The notes beneath the pieces were generated by a model. It was not told where the DNA came from, did no database searches, and saw only the letters and a list, made by a program, of their open reading frames with translations. 26,965 nt of DNA from Chara braunii. Taxonomy: Eukaryota; Streptophyta; Charophyceae; Charales; Characeae. Positions within the stretch are counted from its first letter, which is position 1. The number at the start of each line of letters is the position of its first letter. The position numbers were made by a program, and so were the translations under genes. Location of the stretch: the NCBI GenBank assembly GCA_003427395.1, contig BFEA01000097.1:1754352-1781316 (forward strand), read 5' to 3'. Of this stretch, positions 8,646 to 18,892 are shown piece after piece.

Positions 8646-8762
8646 CTACTATCTTCCCCCGAACACAACACACCCTCATCATGGTTGTACCGCACCAGAA
8701 AGATAGTTTGCATGATGCATTCACGATCATGGTGCGTTGTGTTCGGTGGTGGAAGATGGTAG
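8646..8762. repeat. Imperfect inverted repeat
   Basis: CTACTATCTTCC..CGAACACAAC at the left is mirrored by GTTGTGTTCG..GGAAGATGGTAG at the right. Arms are about 35 bp with a spacer of about 45 bp. No coding content. It may be a small MITE or a fold-back remnant. Confidence 0.6.
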
Positions 8763-9029
8763 CACTTTCCTAAATGTATCTGACTGCAATTACAGCCAGA
8801 CCTGGATGCACCTGACTGGAATTACATCCAGACTCAGTCAAAAAGTTCTAGCGTTGGTATGCCTTAAGGGCCCTAAAGATGATTCTGTCCACGAGGTAAT
8901 GGTGACCCCAAATACCAAAGTGGCCTCTCTACCCTGTAGACTAAGGCCCAGGGTCCATTATTGCCATCACTGTGCTTGGGAAGCATGAACCTGGACGGAA
9001 AACTAGCCAGGTTCCTTCTAACTCGATGA

Positions 9030-9677
<648 letters not shown>

Positions 9678-10307
9678 TCAATCGAGCTTTTCCCATAGCT
9701 CTTCCATATCCGGTTTGTTTGTGTTGCACCCATGTACTTCAAGAGTGTCATCGTCGGTCACGGCTAGGCACACGTCAGCTCCCGATGCCGCCCAGCAGTG
9801 TTCGGCCAGAAGCTGGAAGCACGTGCCTTTGCCGATCGGATTTAGACTGCTGGAATCATTGGACTGAAAGTTATGAAACGACATCCGGAAGCGCTCGCTT
9901 TCATCGACTACACCACCCTCATCGCATACGGCAGGCACAACTGGCGTGCCGCTCTCGCATCCTTGCTGGTGTACCTGAATGCAGAGGCCAATCTCCTCAT
10001 TCTGAAACCCTGCGCCATCCGACAGCATCAACCAAGTCTGACCGCCACTGGCAAGACGACCATTTTGGCTAGAATTTCTGCTGTCCGTACAATCCACCAT
10101 TACCAGTCTGGGTGCAGGAATGTCAGCGGGACGCGAGGCGTCGTCAGCTACCTCGATACACTTCATATTCCAACTATTGCGGAGCCGGAAACCGGCTGCA
10201 AAAGTCGCATCGCCGAGAATGGCGACGCCGATGACGGCGAGCGCCAAACACAGTTTTCGAGGTGCTATTTTTAGAACACTGAAAGAGGCAGGTTTTGCAC
10301 CCTGCAT
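9678..10307 (-). CDS. Secreted ricin-B-type (beta-trefoil) lectin-like protein
   Basis: A single-exon frame ending in TGA at 9678-9680. The start at 10307 is preferred because a basic N-terminus (APRK) and a hydrophobic stretch (LCLALAVIGVAIL) then make a normal signal peptide, with likely cleavage near ATFA-AG. An in-frame ATG at 10400 would prepend 31 residues made mostly of GLGS repeats. The mature part, about 170 residues, shows three trefoil-like modules: FRLRNSWNMKCIEV..VDC..QTW (a QxW-like signature); FQNEEIGLCIQV..AVC..F; and LNPIGKGTCFQLL..VCLAV..LEVHGC. Paired cysteines recur in each. Carbohydrate binding in the secretory pathway or cell wall is inferred from this pattern only. No enzymatic domain is attached. 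It is the best intact gene in the window. Confidence 0.6.
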   Translation of the reverse strand: MQGAKPASFSVLKIAPRKLCLALAVIGVAILGDATFAAGFRLRNSWNMKCIEVADDASRPADIPAPRLVMVDCTDSRNSSQNGRLASGGQTWLMLSDGAGFQNEEIGLCIQVHQQGCESGTPVVPAVCDEGGVVDESERFRMSFHNFQSNDSSSLNPIGKGTCFQLLAEHCWAASGADVCLAVTDDDTLEVHGCNTNKPDMEELWEKLD

Positions 10308-10332
10308 ATCCAAAAGCAGAGCTTCCAGGTAT

Positions 10333-10394
10333 GATCCCAATCCCGATCCCAATCCCAATCCCGATCCCAACCCCGATCCCAATCCCGATCCCAA
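10333..10394 (-). repeat. 12-bp GATCCC/AATCCC tandem repeat
   Basis: Alternating GATCCC and AATCCC hexamers, about ten in a row. On the minus strand they encode Gly-Leu-Gly-Ser repeats in frame with the lectin-like gene. The tract is either 5' leader sequence or a Gly/Ser-rich N-terminal extension. Confidence 0.9.
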
Positions 10395-10539
10395 TGCCAT
10401 GGCTCGACTTCAGATATCAGTTGTCGGTTGCTATCACTAGCTGTGTCGTTGGATAGGGATCCCTACTGCCTTACTGACCAGCTGGCAGTCCTTAAAACAC
10501 GGATGACAGACCAACTACTGTTCTCAGCTCCTGAGCACA

Positions 10540-10732
10540 GATAGCCAATAGCCAATAGCCAATAGCCAATAGCCAAAAGCAATGGTCCTGACTTCCGGAC
10601 GCGGATAATGAATTGCTATTCTTCGCAACTCTTGAGCATAGATGGCCAATGGCCTTTTTGTCGTGATTCAATCTCCGACAGGTAAATGTCAGTCTTCACC
10701 CTTCAGCATGAACTGCCATTTACGGTTGTTTT

Positions 10733-10763
<31 letters not shown>

Positions 10764-11605
10764 GTATTTAAACCGTATCTTTTTATTTTTTTCTCCAAGT
10801 ACTGGTCTTAATCTGATCAGTGATCACATATAGCCAATAGCCAATAGCCAATAGTCAGCTCTTGAGCACAGAGATCCAAAATCACAGGTGTTGGCTCTTG
10901 AGCAATTATACAGCGGGCAAATTGGCTGGCTTAACTTGAGCACTGGTGGCTTCACCTGAGCACATATAGCCAATCACTTGACTTAACTTGAGCAGGTATA
11001 GCCAATAATCACATGTCTTGAACTCTGGGGAGCGGCAGCCAACGGAATGGCTCGAATTATGCCATTCACTGGGCTTCGCTTGAGCACAATATCAGCCAAC
11101 AAGTGGTCTTAACTTGAGCACAAATGGCTGACGATTTGTCCTTAAGGCTTAAGTGCACTCCGATTGCCGCCGAGTACTGGTGTTCAGTTGAGCACAGGTA
11201 GTCCACAACAGCTGGCTTAACTTGAGCACGTATAGCCAATAGCTGGTTTCACTTGAGCACGTATAGCCAATAAATAGCTGGCTTCGCTTGAGCACGTTAG
11301 CCAATAGCACAAATAGCCAATAGTCACATATCGTGAACCTTGAGCGCCAGCGGCCAATGAATTGGTCAAACTTGAGCACAGATCACAGATAGCCAATCAG
11401 GGCAGGGGCATACTCAAATTACCGCCGTCGATGCACCTGCCTGCAATAACGTCCACAGAGAAGCGGAAAAAAAAGGCCTAGTGTGAGTATGCCCTCACTG
11501 GGCTTCACTTCAGGACAATACTGGTTTTAGCCAATAAGTGATCTTACCTCGAGCAGAGATAGCCAATGCTTTGCCTTTAAGGCTTGAGCACTCCGATTGC
11601 CGCCC
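10540..11605. repeat. CCAAT-bearing satellite-like array
   Basis: It begins with five AGCCAAT units in a row (10542-10577). It continues as loosely spaced copies of CTTGAGCACA..TAGCCAATAGC, with about twenty GCCAA(T/C) motifs over 1 kb. A higher-order period of roughly 430 bp is visible: CACTGGGCTTC..AAGTGGTC..TTAAGGCTT..CTCCGATTGCCGCC occurs at about 11067-11170 and again at 11497-11604. The array lies directly upstream of the minus-strand lectin-like gene. CCAAT is also the binding motif of NF-Y, so it could affect that promoter. That is inference. Confidence 0.75.
10729..10764 (+). repeat. T14-G22 homopolymer junction
   Basis: Fourteen T residues run directly into twenty-two G residues (10743-10764) inside the CCAAT array. 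The G run could form a quadruplex. The layout matches the T10-C-G18 tract at 1616-1644. Confidence 0.85.
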
Positions 11606-12021
11606 AAGTCCCGGTCTGAGTCAGAATGTACCGGGACTTCCAGGATGGCCAGGTGCATCATCTGTACATACCGGATGTCCCCCGATCTCATGGCACGAGA
11701 ACGGCTACTCTTTTGCCAAAAAAATTCCTTAGCGGGGCCAATCCAGTCAATCCTCTGGATACCAGAGTAATCAATGCAGGGTTCACAGCCACTTTTCATT
11801 CTGCTTTTTTCCACTCTAGGGACGCTAGACCCGTTTTCCAGCAGGTGGTGGTCCCCACCAATAGATGGAGCCTCCCCCCCGGTTGCTAGCGGTGTCTGCT
11901 CTGACCAGCATCACTAGCATCGCAGGGGGTGTGTTTTTTAACCCAAAAAAAAAAAAAAAAAAAAAAAAGCGCAGATTTCAGCTGCAGGGAGGGTCCACTT
12001 TCCAGTCTGTTCCCGGTAGCA
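11606..12021. other. Spacer with A24 tract
   Basis: No gene was recognised. It holds a run of 24 A residues at 11945-11968 preceded by TTTTTTAACCC. This may be the tail of an unrecognised retroposon. Confidence 0.5.
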
Positions 12022-12258
12022 CTACCGTCTTCACCCAATCGAATAGAACGCCCGGTGGTGCACTTTTCAGTCCAGATACAGCTATAATACCCGGGCGTTC
12101 TATTCGGGTGAAGATGGTAGCACGTATCTCATAATGGGTTCCACCCAAGAGCCTACCTTCTTCACGCGAATAGAACGCCCGGTTATTATAGCTGTACCTG
12201 GACTGAAAAGTGCACAAATAACGACCGGGCGTTCTATTTGGGTGAATGAAGACGGTAG
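12022..12258. mobile_element. Pair of small hairpin elements in inverted orientation
   Basis: Unit 1 (12022-12120) has arms CTACCGTCTTCACCC..GAATAGAACGCCCGG and their reverse complement at 12090-12120. Unit 2 (12153-12258) repeats the same arms. The loop of unit 1 (GTGCACTTTTCAGTCCAG..TATAAT) is the reverse complement of the loop of unit 2. The whole block is therefore an inverted repeat of inverted repeats and could fold as two hairpins or one long one. No coding capacity. Confidence 0.8.
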
Positions 12259-12331
12259 CTCAGTGGGTACACCCATGGACTGTTGAAATACAGACCTCAG
12301 TTCGAATCCAGATGATGGTTCTTTTTTTTTT
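12251..12331 (+). pseudogene. tRNA-like unit with T10 terminator-like tract
   Basis: It has a Pol III A box TAGCTCAGTGGG (12256-12267) and a B box AGTTCGAATCC (12299-12309). An anticodon-arm-like ACTGTTGAAATACAG between them is GAA (Phe)-like with a 6-nt loop. A run of ten T (12322-12331) in terminator position follows. The acceptor ends do not pair well, so it is not a normal tRNA. Its 5' end overlaps the outer arm of the preceding hairpin element (GAAGACGGTAG). The internal segment matches the SINE at 2519-2714. Confidence 0.5.
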
Positions 12332-12697
12332 AATTAAACAGGGCCTTAAGGTCCTGGCTCCTTCTATTCTGGGGAGCGACAGTCCGGTTCCTATTCCACC
12401 GGCAAGTCAGAATAGAGAATACATGAAGTCACCACGCTTCCTTCCNTTCGGCCGAAGGACCCCTGAACAGCATTGATTGCTCCACCTAGGTGGAGGATTG
12501 ACTGTCAGCTTGCCGTATCCCTCTCTTTCCTCTCAGATCTGGAAGACAGATCTGCCAGATAATGCTGTGTCTCCTAGAAAGAGCTCATCCTTTATCCCTG
12601 TCGGCCTAACTTTTCTCCTCTCGCCTACCCCTCCCGTGAGGCGTGCTATTCTATTTTACCGTTTTATTTGTCCCCCCCCTTTTTTAAAAAGTATGCC

Positions 12698-12714
12698 TTA
12701 AACCCTAAACCCTG
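12698..12714 (+). repeat. Two telomere-like units
   Basis: TTAAACCCTAAACCCTG contains two units of the plant telomere repeat (minus-strand TTTAGGG), inside the putative 3' region of the LINE and about 30 bp before its AATAAA. With only two units this may be chance. Confidence 0.5.
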
Positions 12715-13558
12715 TTTCCTCAGCCCGTGCATCCATGCCCATACTCCTGCAACCCTTTGAGTCTGCCCTTTCCCCTTGCCCTTGTCCCTTGGTGTCGTCC
12801 ATCCGGCTCTGTGCTTGCTATCCCTTTCCGTGGCTGCTAGTGTGCCCAGTCTCTCCTATTCTCTTGTGCCTGCCCTGTTCCTCTGTCCCATACTTCCCAA
12901 ATTCGAGTTTGGAACCAGTACTATTTGCTCGTTGCTGGAAACTTTGCTCCCTGGTTAGTCAGACTTGCTGACTTTTCTCCCTGTTGTTTGGTGATCCTTC
13001 CATAATCNATCCCTTCTTGCTGTGTCCTCTCTGCTTCCTCAGTCCCTGAATCTGCNCANAGTTCTCGCTGCTGGATTGTACCTTCTCTTCCACTTCCTGA
13101 GTCTGTCATGGGCCGGTGTCCTGTCTTCTCCCTCCGTGTCTCCTTTTCGCCCCTTCAGTTCTCCCTTGTTCACGTTCCCTGGATTCCTGTCGAACCGCCC
13201 CCTTTTGTTGAGGATCAGACCGTAACTTAACCCTCCAACGTTGCTTGATTCTGATATCCCTTTTCGGGTAGTGAATACTGTCCAGTCTTGGTTGGTCTTC
13301 CGCCACCTGCCAAGGCCCTCCTTTGTGCCAACGATCTGGTTTCTGTATCCTCCTTCTCCCGCGGGCTGGCCCATTCTTCCATTGATCTGTAGCATCACTC
13401 CTTCCACATGACCCTCAGAGTGACTTCTCTGATGAGATTCGACCAGATTCTCTCTGCCTTTCGCTTCTGCCGGGGGATGTTAGTCCAGGGGGAGAGTTGA
13501 CAGGGTTACTCCGGGAAGGAAGTTGGACAGGGTGATTCGTGATGTGTAGACTAACTCT
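12715..13558 (-). other. Putative LINE 3' untranslated region
   Basis: Pyrimidine-rich on the plus strand, purine-rich on the element's sense strand, with no sustained frame. It lies between the ORF2 stop (13559) and the AATAAA. Short frames here are compositional. Confidence 0.5.
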
Positions 13559-15800
13559 CTAGTCCCAGCTAACGAATCGTAGGCTCTTCCCTTCGATTTT
13601 TGCTATCTTGCCTCCCGACAACCAATTCTGTTCGAATCTTTTCTTGCTCAACTCTCTCTTATCTGGTTGTATTATCCTCTGTTGGTCCTTCTGTTCTCTG
13701 GCCCAGCGGGCTCTTATTTCTGTTTGAATTATTTGTTTTGTTTCTGTCCATCTCTCTTCCATGCTTGGTAGTTGTCCTTCTATGGTACCCTTGCATCTGG
13801 CCTTCCATATTGTCCAAAGTGNNGCTCTCCTCCATAGATCAGTCACGCTTGTTGATTCTTCCTTTGCTTTTTCGCTTTCCAATCTGCCTGCTAGTAGGAA
13901 TAACGGGCTGTTGGGGAAGTCCTGCTCCGTTAGCTTTTTCCAGAGGACTCTAATTCTATTCCATATCTCTTGAGCTTGTTGGCAGGTTATTAAACAATGA
14001 ACGAGGGATTCCTCGGTTGCGTTATTGCAAACCCTGCATAGAGCTCCTTGTTGCTGAGAGTCTCCCTGTTTTCTTCTTTTGGCTAGCCATTGGTTGACTG
14101 GTAAAACCCAGTAGAGTATTAGCCACTGTAGACTTCTGATTCTTGCTGGTCTGATGCTTGTGTATTGTCGCCATGGGATTTTATTAACCCATCCTGAATT
14201 TTCACTGAGGTTCTTTTTCCATCTTTCTGAGATTACTGGTTGGGGGTCTTTTGTGCAGTTGCCTAGTTTGTAACTTGTTTTGACTTCGTATTCATAAATT
14301 GGGATGAGCTTTTTGGCTCTCCCAGAGCCACTAGGGACCATCCAACCCCATTTGGACGGGTCTACCTCTAGGTCCTTTATGTCTAGCTCTGGTCTGAAAA
14401 GCCTGACTTTGGTTGATTCTGATTGGTGGAGAGGGTTGTGTTTGGGTCCAGTTTTGGGTGTGCATGCGCGTACTCTTTTGAGTGTGTTGAGATAAAGCAT
14501 TGATCTTACATCTAATATTTTGGCTGGTTTCACCCACGGTTTGTGTGTCTCCTCCAGCTCATATGTGGCGAAGTCAACTTTTCCTTCATCCTTATCTGTG
14601 ATCTGAATCAATTTGTAGGCGACGGTCGGTTGGTCGGTCTTTTTTTTTGTGGCCCAATCCCCTATTGACCATTTAGTCTTGCTTTTCAGTAGAAGCTCCC
14701 ATTTGAGCTGTATGCTTTCTGTGAGTTTATTCAGGTGTTCCTTTAGCTTATGAATCCCTTTGAGTTTGGGTCTAAGTTCATGTTCGTTAGCCCATCTGTT
14801 TTCTTCCCGGTTCCATATGTGTTCTATTTTCCATACTCCTTTACTCATCCATTTTCTCCACTGCCTGCCTTGCGTGTTCAAGGCCCATACCCTTCCATTG
14901 TGATCTGTCANCAGGGGATTCCCAAAGAGTGGTTGNCTCAGGACTTCCTCCCTAATTCTTGGGGTTCTTATCTTTTGCGGGAAACAGTTTCTCCAGTGTT
15001 TTATTAAGGTGCTCCAATGCTCACTCGGTGGGTCTTTGTCTTTCGATGTTCCTCCTCTTTCCATTCTTCTTGGTGTCCATGATGGTTTGAGAATCCAATG
15101 GTACCCCTCTATGGAGGGATCAGCTCTGAATGGTACTAAGTTACGTATCTGTTGGAGTGCCATATCATGCCAGGGGAGCTCCTTATTGAAAAGGATTTTT
15201 ATTATCCATTTGTGTTGAAGAGCTTGGAGCTGTGCTGCGAGATTCAGGAGTCCTAGTCCTCCTTGGGCTATGGGTCTGGTGATGTATTTCCACGCGACTT
15301 TGGAGATGTATTTCTCTTTTTCTACATTTCCCGTCCAAAGGTAAGCTCCTAGTTTTCTTTTTAGGGTTGCAAAAAAGGTTGTTGGTGGGTTCCATAAGGA
15401 CGCTACATACCAACCTGTTGATAGTATTGTTGTGTTAAGCACCAGTACTCTACCCATCAGTGATACATTCATTGCTTGCCATCCCGCCGTTTTGTTTGTC
15501 ATTTTGAGAAGGAGACTGGTGCCTGATACATTGCTTGTTCCTTCGACTGAGATTTGGATGCCTAGGAAGCGCATCGGTTGTTGGGCTTCGAACCATTGTA
15601 AGCCTTGGGTATCTTGGGTCTGCTGGGGGGGGTGAGAGGTGGCTAGCCACCATCCGACTGTTTTATTCCAATGGATTTCCATTTCCGCTGCGAGTTGGAA
15701 GGCTTGCATGGCTTTGGTGAGGGCTTGGAAAGAGGATTCGGAAGCTCTTATCAACACAGTTAGATCGTCTGCAAATAGTATGGTTGTGGTAAGGGGAAAG
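13559..15800 (-). pseudogene. LINE ORF2, 3' part: RT motif C, thumb and zinc finger
   Basis: The frame opens around the reverse-transcriptase motif C, ILFADDL (plus about 15770-15795), and includes the MRFLGIQIS and GGLGLLNL segments typical of L1-type plant RTs. It ends with a zf-RVT-like finger, CRVCNNATEESLVHCLITC (plus about 13970-14040). The catalytic aspartate pair is intact in this frame, but the upstream RT motifs lie in another frame. A single-base loss in the C run near 15795 would account for the break. The 732-codon frame starting at Met 15757 excludes the FADD box. N bases interrupt it. Confidence 0.8.
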
Positions 15801-16248
15801 GTCTTCCGTTCTGTTGTATAATTAGCCTTTCTATTGAGGGGTCCTTGCGTAGGTAGGCCGCTATAGCTTCCATTACGAACAGGAATATTGGTGCTGCGAG
15901 CGGGTCTCCTTGTCTGACCGATCTGGACATTTTGTATTTTTCGGACAGATGTCCATTGACTTGTATCATTCCTCTGGCGTCCCCATATAATACCCTAACC
16001 CATCTGCGAAAATTTGGTCCCACTCCCATTTTTTCCATACTCTGTTGGAGAAAAAAGTCCCAGTTTACCTGCTCATATGCTTTTTCGAAATCAAAGAATA
16101 GTATGGCCGCTTGTACTTTTTTATCTTTTATAATCTTGGTGGCCTCGTTAAGGGTTACTACATTATCTAGAATGTATCTTCCCGGGATGAATCCGGTTTG
16201 GTTAATATGAAAGCATTTGTCTGTGATTTTCCTTATTCTATTTGCTAA
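15760..16248 (-). pseudogene. LINE ORF2, reverse-transcriptase palm segment
   Basis: Open without a Met from about 16248. It contains the LANRI and TGFIPGRYILDNV segments, motif A (FFDFEKAYEQVNW, plus about 16052-16090) and motif B (RQGDPLAAPIFLF). It then shifts out of frame just before motif C and stops at 15760. These are canonical RT fingers/palm blocks in the expected order. The polypeptide alone lacks the second catalytic aspartate pair. Confidence 0.8.
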
Positions 16249-16252
16249 GGTC

Positions 16253-17647
16253 TTAGACAGGTAGGAGGGTTATGAGTCTGTAGTTTCTTATATCCGTGCG
16301 GTCTCCCTTCTTGTATATCAACGTTACTACGCCCGTACTGAAGTCCTCCCCTATGGATCCTTTAGTGAAGGCTTCCTTAAAAAATTCAGTAACTGTGTCC
16401 CCTACTAGATGCCAGTTAGCTTGCCAAAATTCCTTGGGAAGTCCATCTCTGCCTGGAGTTTTGTTAGGCTGCATGCTTTGAAGGGCTTCAAATAATTTTG
16501 TCTTGGTAATCTCCTTTTCTAAGAGTTCCATTGATTCTTGACTGATACTTTGGTCAAGGTATTGTAGGAATTTCTCTCGTGCTTTCCTCACGCTGCCCGG
16601 GTTTTCAAGGAAGGTTTTAAACGCATATAGGTTCTGGTAGAAATCTGATGCTACTTTCAGTATGCCCTCCTGTGAGGTTTGTGTGTAACCCAGGGAATCT
16701 TTTAGGGCTTGTATTGCACTATTCCTGTGCCCTGTTTTGATCCTTTGGAAGAAGTTTTTTGTCATACATTCATTGCTTTCCCAGTCTCTCACTCTGGCTC
16801 TTATGGCTAATCCTTGTCTTCTCCACTCTGCCCATTGGCTGAGCTCTGTACGCGCTTCTTCTAGGAGCTGTTCGTATAGATTTACTCCTGGGTTAGAAAT
16901 TAGATTGAATTTTGCAATTTCCACCATGGCTTCCAGGGTTTGTTGTCTTGCTTTCCTTCTGCTAGCCTCTTTTCTTGAGAAGGTTCTTGCCCATTGACTT
17001 ATTTTCTTGATGGAGGGTGGGAGGTTCTTTATCAAGTCTCCTCTTTTCAGCAGCTCTTTTATTTCATCCCACCTGGTTCTAAACTCTTGCTTGAAAGAAT
17101 CTAACATAAGCAGTGAGGTGTTTATCTTGAAAAAGCTTTTCCCGGGGGAATTATCTAGGGATAGTGCTAAGCTTATGTTGATCGGGTTGTGATCGTAGCC
17201 TTCATAATGGGGGATTCTTCCTATTGTGGTGCTTTGAACCGCTCCCTCTAAGGAATCACATACGAGAAAGAAATCTATCCTTGAGAAGGAAGTTCTGCCT
17301 TGTGTTGTTTTCCTAATGCAGGTATAGTTTTTTTTCTCTGGGTTAAGGAGTCTATAGGGGTCCTTAAGATTATTCTCTGTGGCCAATTGTGTCAATGCTG
17401 CTTCCGCTGGATCCTGCGAGGTTTGTTGTGCCCATGAGATTCTGTCCAACTGGGGTTTTGGGGTGGTGTTCCAATCTCCTACCAAGATCGTGTGCTTTTT
17501 CGGTTGTATTAGGCTTCCTATTTCTTCAAAGAAGGTCACTCTCTCTGCTGATGGGTTTGGGGTATATAAGTTTATTAGGATGATATCTTCTCCCTTTAGT
17601 GTTAAGTCCAATTTGGTCCATCTCCCTCTTAATGGGTCCGTTTCCAT
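16253..17647 (-). pseudogene. LINE ORF2, endonuclease C-terminus through RT N-terminus
   Basis: The first part carries endonuclease blocks: NLYTPN, then LVGDWNTT (the GDxN catalytic pattern), SRIDFFLV, and GYDHNPI in place of the usual SDH. A linker rich in Arg/Lys/Glu follows, then the start of the RT domain (PGRDGLPKEFW, VVTLIYKKGD, IRNYRLITLL). It stops at 16253 through a frameshift inside the NYRPITLL-type block. The GYDHNPI block keeps the Asp-His pair. Confidence 0.8.
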
Positions 17648-17967
17648 TGAAATACTTGGAGTTGTTGTGTGGCCAGTGCCCGATTGTGTAGTATTGTGAT
17701 GACACCTGCTGATGTTGGTTGCGGACTATGTGTTGTAACTACTTCAGCGCAGTTTTTCAACCTACTTATGACTTCTTTTTCTATTAAGCAGTGAGATGGG
17801 GAGTTAGCGATGTGTGTTTCTTGAAGACAGAGAATATCCGGGGGGGTTGGGCTATTCCGACATGTTGTGTTCAGAAGGCAGCTCCACTTTTGTGGATTTG
17901 TCATGGCAGTTGCTAGTCCTCTTACGTTCCAGGACTGAATCACCAGGTCCCCCGTTGGTGGTTTCAT
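17629..17967 (-). pseudogene. LINE ORF2, endonuclease N-terminus
   Basis: It begins MKPPTGDLVIQSWNVRGL, with the WNVRGL block that supplies the first catalytic Asn of APE-like nucleases. It continues to LCLQETH, which carries the catalytic Glu. This is the natural start of ORF2, 45 nt after the ORF1-like stop. A frameshift near 17650 disconnects it from the rest, and the next frame overlaps by 19 nt. Confidence 0.8.
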
Positions 17968-18011
17968 GACTTATTGTGTGTGATCTTCTTTTAAGGCTTG
18001 TATTTATCTTT

Positions 18012-18145
18012 CTATATTTCAAAGTTGCTGCCCATGTCCTCCTCCAGTGGGATGAGGTAAGATGGAAGCTTGTCCTCCCCCTGCTCCAGTGCTATCCAGA
18101 TGATAGTTCTAGTTGAATAAAACCTGATATTATTTCTGAATTGCC
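18012..18145 (-). pseudogene. C-terminal remnant of LINE ORF1
   Basis: A minus-strand frame reads TIIWIALEQGEDKLPSYLIP and ends LEEDMGSNFEI before TAG at 18012-18014. The composition is protein-like and its position just before ORF2 fits the tail of ORF1. Upstream of about 18145 the frame loses meaning, marking the probable 5' truncation point. There is no domain match, so this is inferred from position. Confidence 0.4.
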
Positions 18146-18150
18146 TGAAT

Positions 18151-18892
18151 TGCCTCGGGCCGGTCAGCTCAATGATGATAACTCAAGGCCGTCGCCACCT
18201 TTTTTCTTTTTTTTTTCAAAAAAGAAAGGGTTCCTGCTCCACTACTCTCGTCTCTCAAATTTTCGACAGTCTGCCTTCGCCCCCTTTAGGACTCTAGAAA
18301 ACACATTTCTGAGAGCTGTCAGAAAAAAAGTGCTCGGGAACACAACTCTCGAACAGAAGTCCCAAATGGGACTCTCAACGGTTCCAGAGTCCGGTTCGAA
18401 AGTCCCACCAAGGCCCAAAGGGCCTGCAAACTCGAACTTTGTGTCAGGCCTGCCATGCCCTCGACCGGCCTCGTTTTCCAGAGTCCATCTCGAGTTAGGG
18501 TCGGCAAAGCGGCTGTTTAGCTGTCGGGTACTGCTGTCGGGTACTGCTGTCGGGTAGCGCTGTTGGGTAGAGTGCTCTCAAAGTCCGAGAGTCCCGCCTT
18601 CGGGAGGGAGCAAGTGGAGCGAAGACGGGAATTTCTCTCTTTTCAAGATCATTCTGATGATAACTCTCGAACTACTCTCGATTTTTACAGTACTGCTGTT
18701 GGGTAGCGCTGTTGGGTAAATTTTTTGATAGTAGTGTTGTTGGGTAGTGCTCTCAAAGTCCGAGAGTTTGGAGCGAAGACAGGAATTTCTCTCATTTCAA
18801 GATTCTGATTTTTTTCAAAAATCTCGATTTGCATTTCGAGAACAGTAAAGAAGCTAATTTCCAAGTTGTATATTTTTTGCTTCTCCCTTTTC
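18151..18892. repeat. Diverged direct duplication with 13-bp tandem repeats
   Basis: A GCTGTCGGGTACT unit (13 bp) repeats about four times at 18520-18570, drifting to GCTGTTGGGTAGC, and recurs around 18686-18740. Both clusters are followed by GTGCTCTCAAAGTCCGAGAG and GGAGCGAAGAC-GGAATTTCTCTC, so a block of about 165 bp is duplicated. An ACTCTCGAACTACTCTC motif here (near 18664) recurs near 24272. No gene. Confidence 0.55.

Larger units (their letters stand above)
12640..18150 (-). mobile_element. L1-type LINE, frameshifted
   Basis: Reading minus strand 5' to 3': the tail of an ORF1-like frame (18145-18012); ORF2 with AP-type endonuclease (17967 onward), reverse transcriptase and a C-terminal CCHC-like zinc finger; and a purine-rich 3' region with AATAAA (plus TTTATT at 12663-12668). 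ORF2 is broken at about 17650, 16255 and 15790. ORF1 is almost entirely absent, so the copy is 5'-truncated and immobile by itself. Domain content and order match plant L1-clade elements. The 3' boundary and target-site duplications were not resolved. Several N bases fall inside. Confidence 0.85.

Noticed and set aside
10540-11605. CRISPR-like array
   Set aside because: The short repeats are degenerate and irregularly spaced, there are no uniform spacers, and the window is eukaryotic; it is a satellite-like array.
12698-12714. True telomere or interstitial telomeric array
   Set aside because: Only two units are present, inside LINE-derived sequence.
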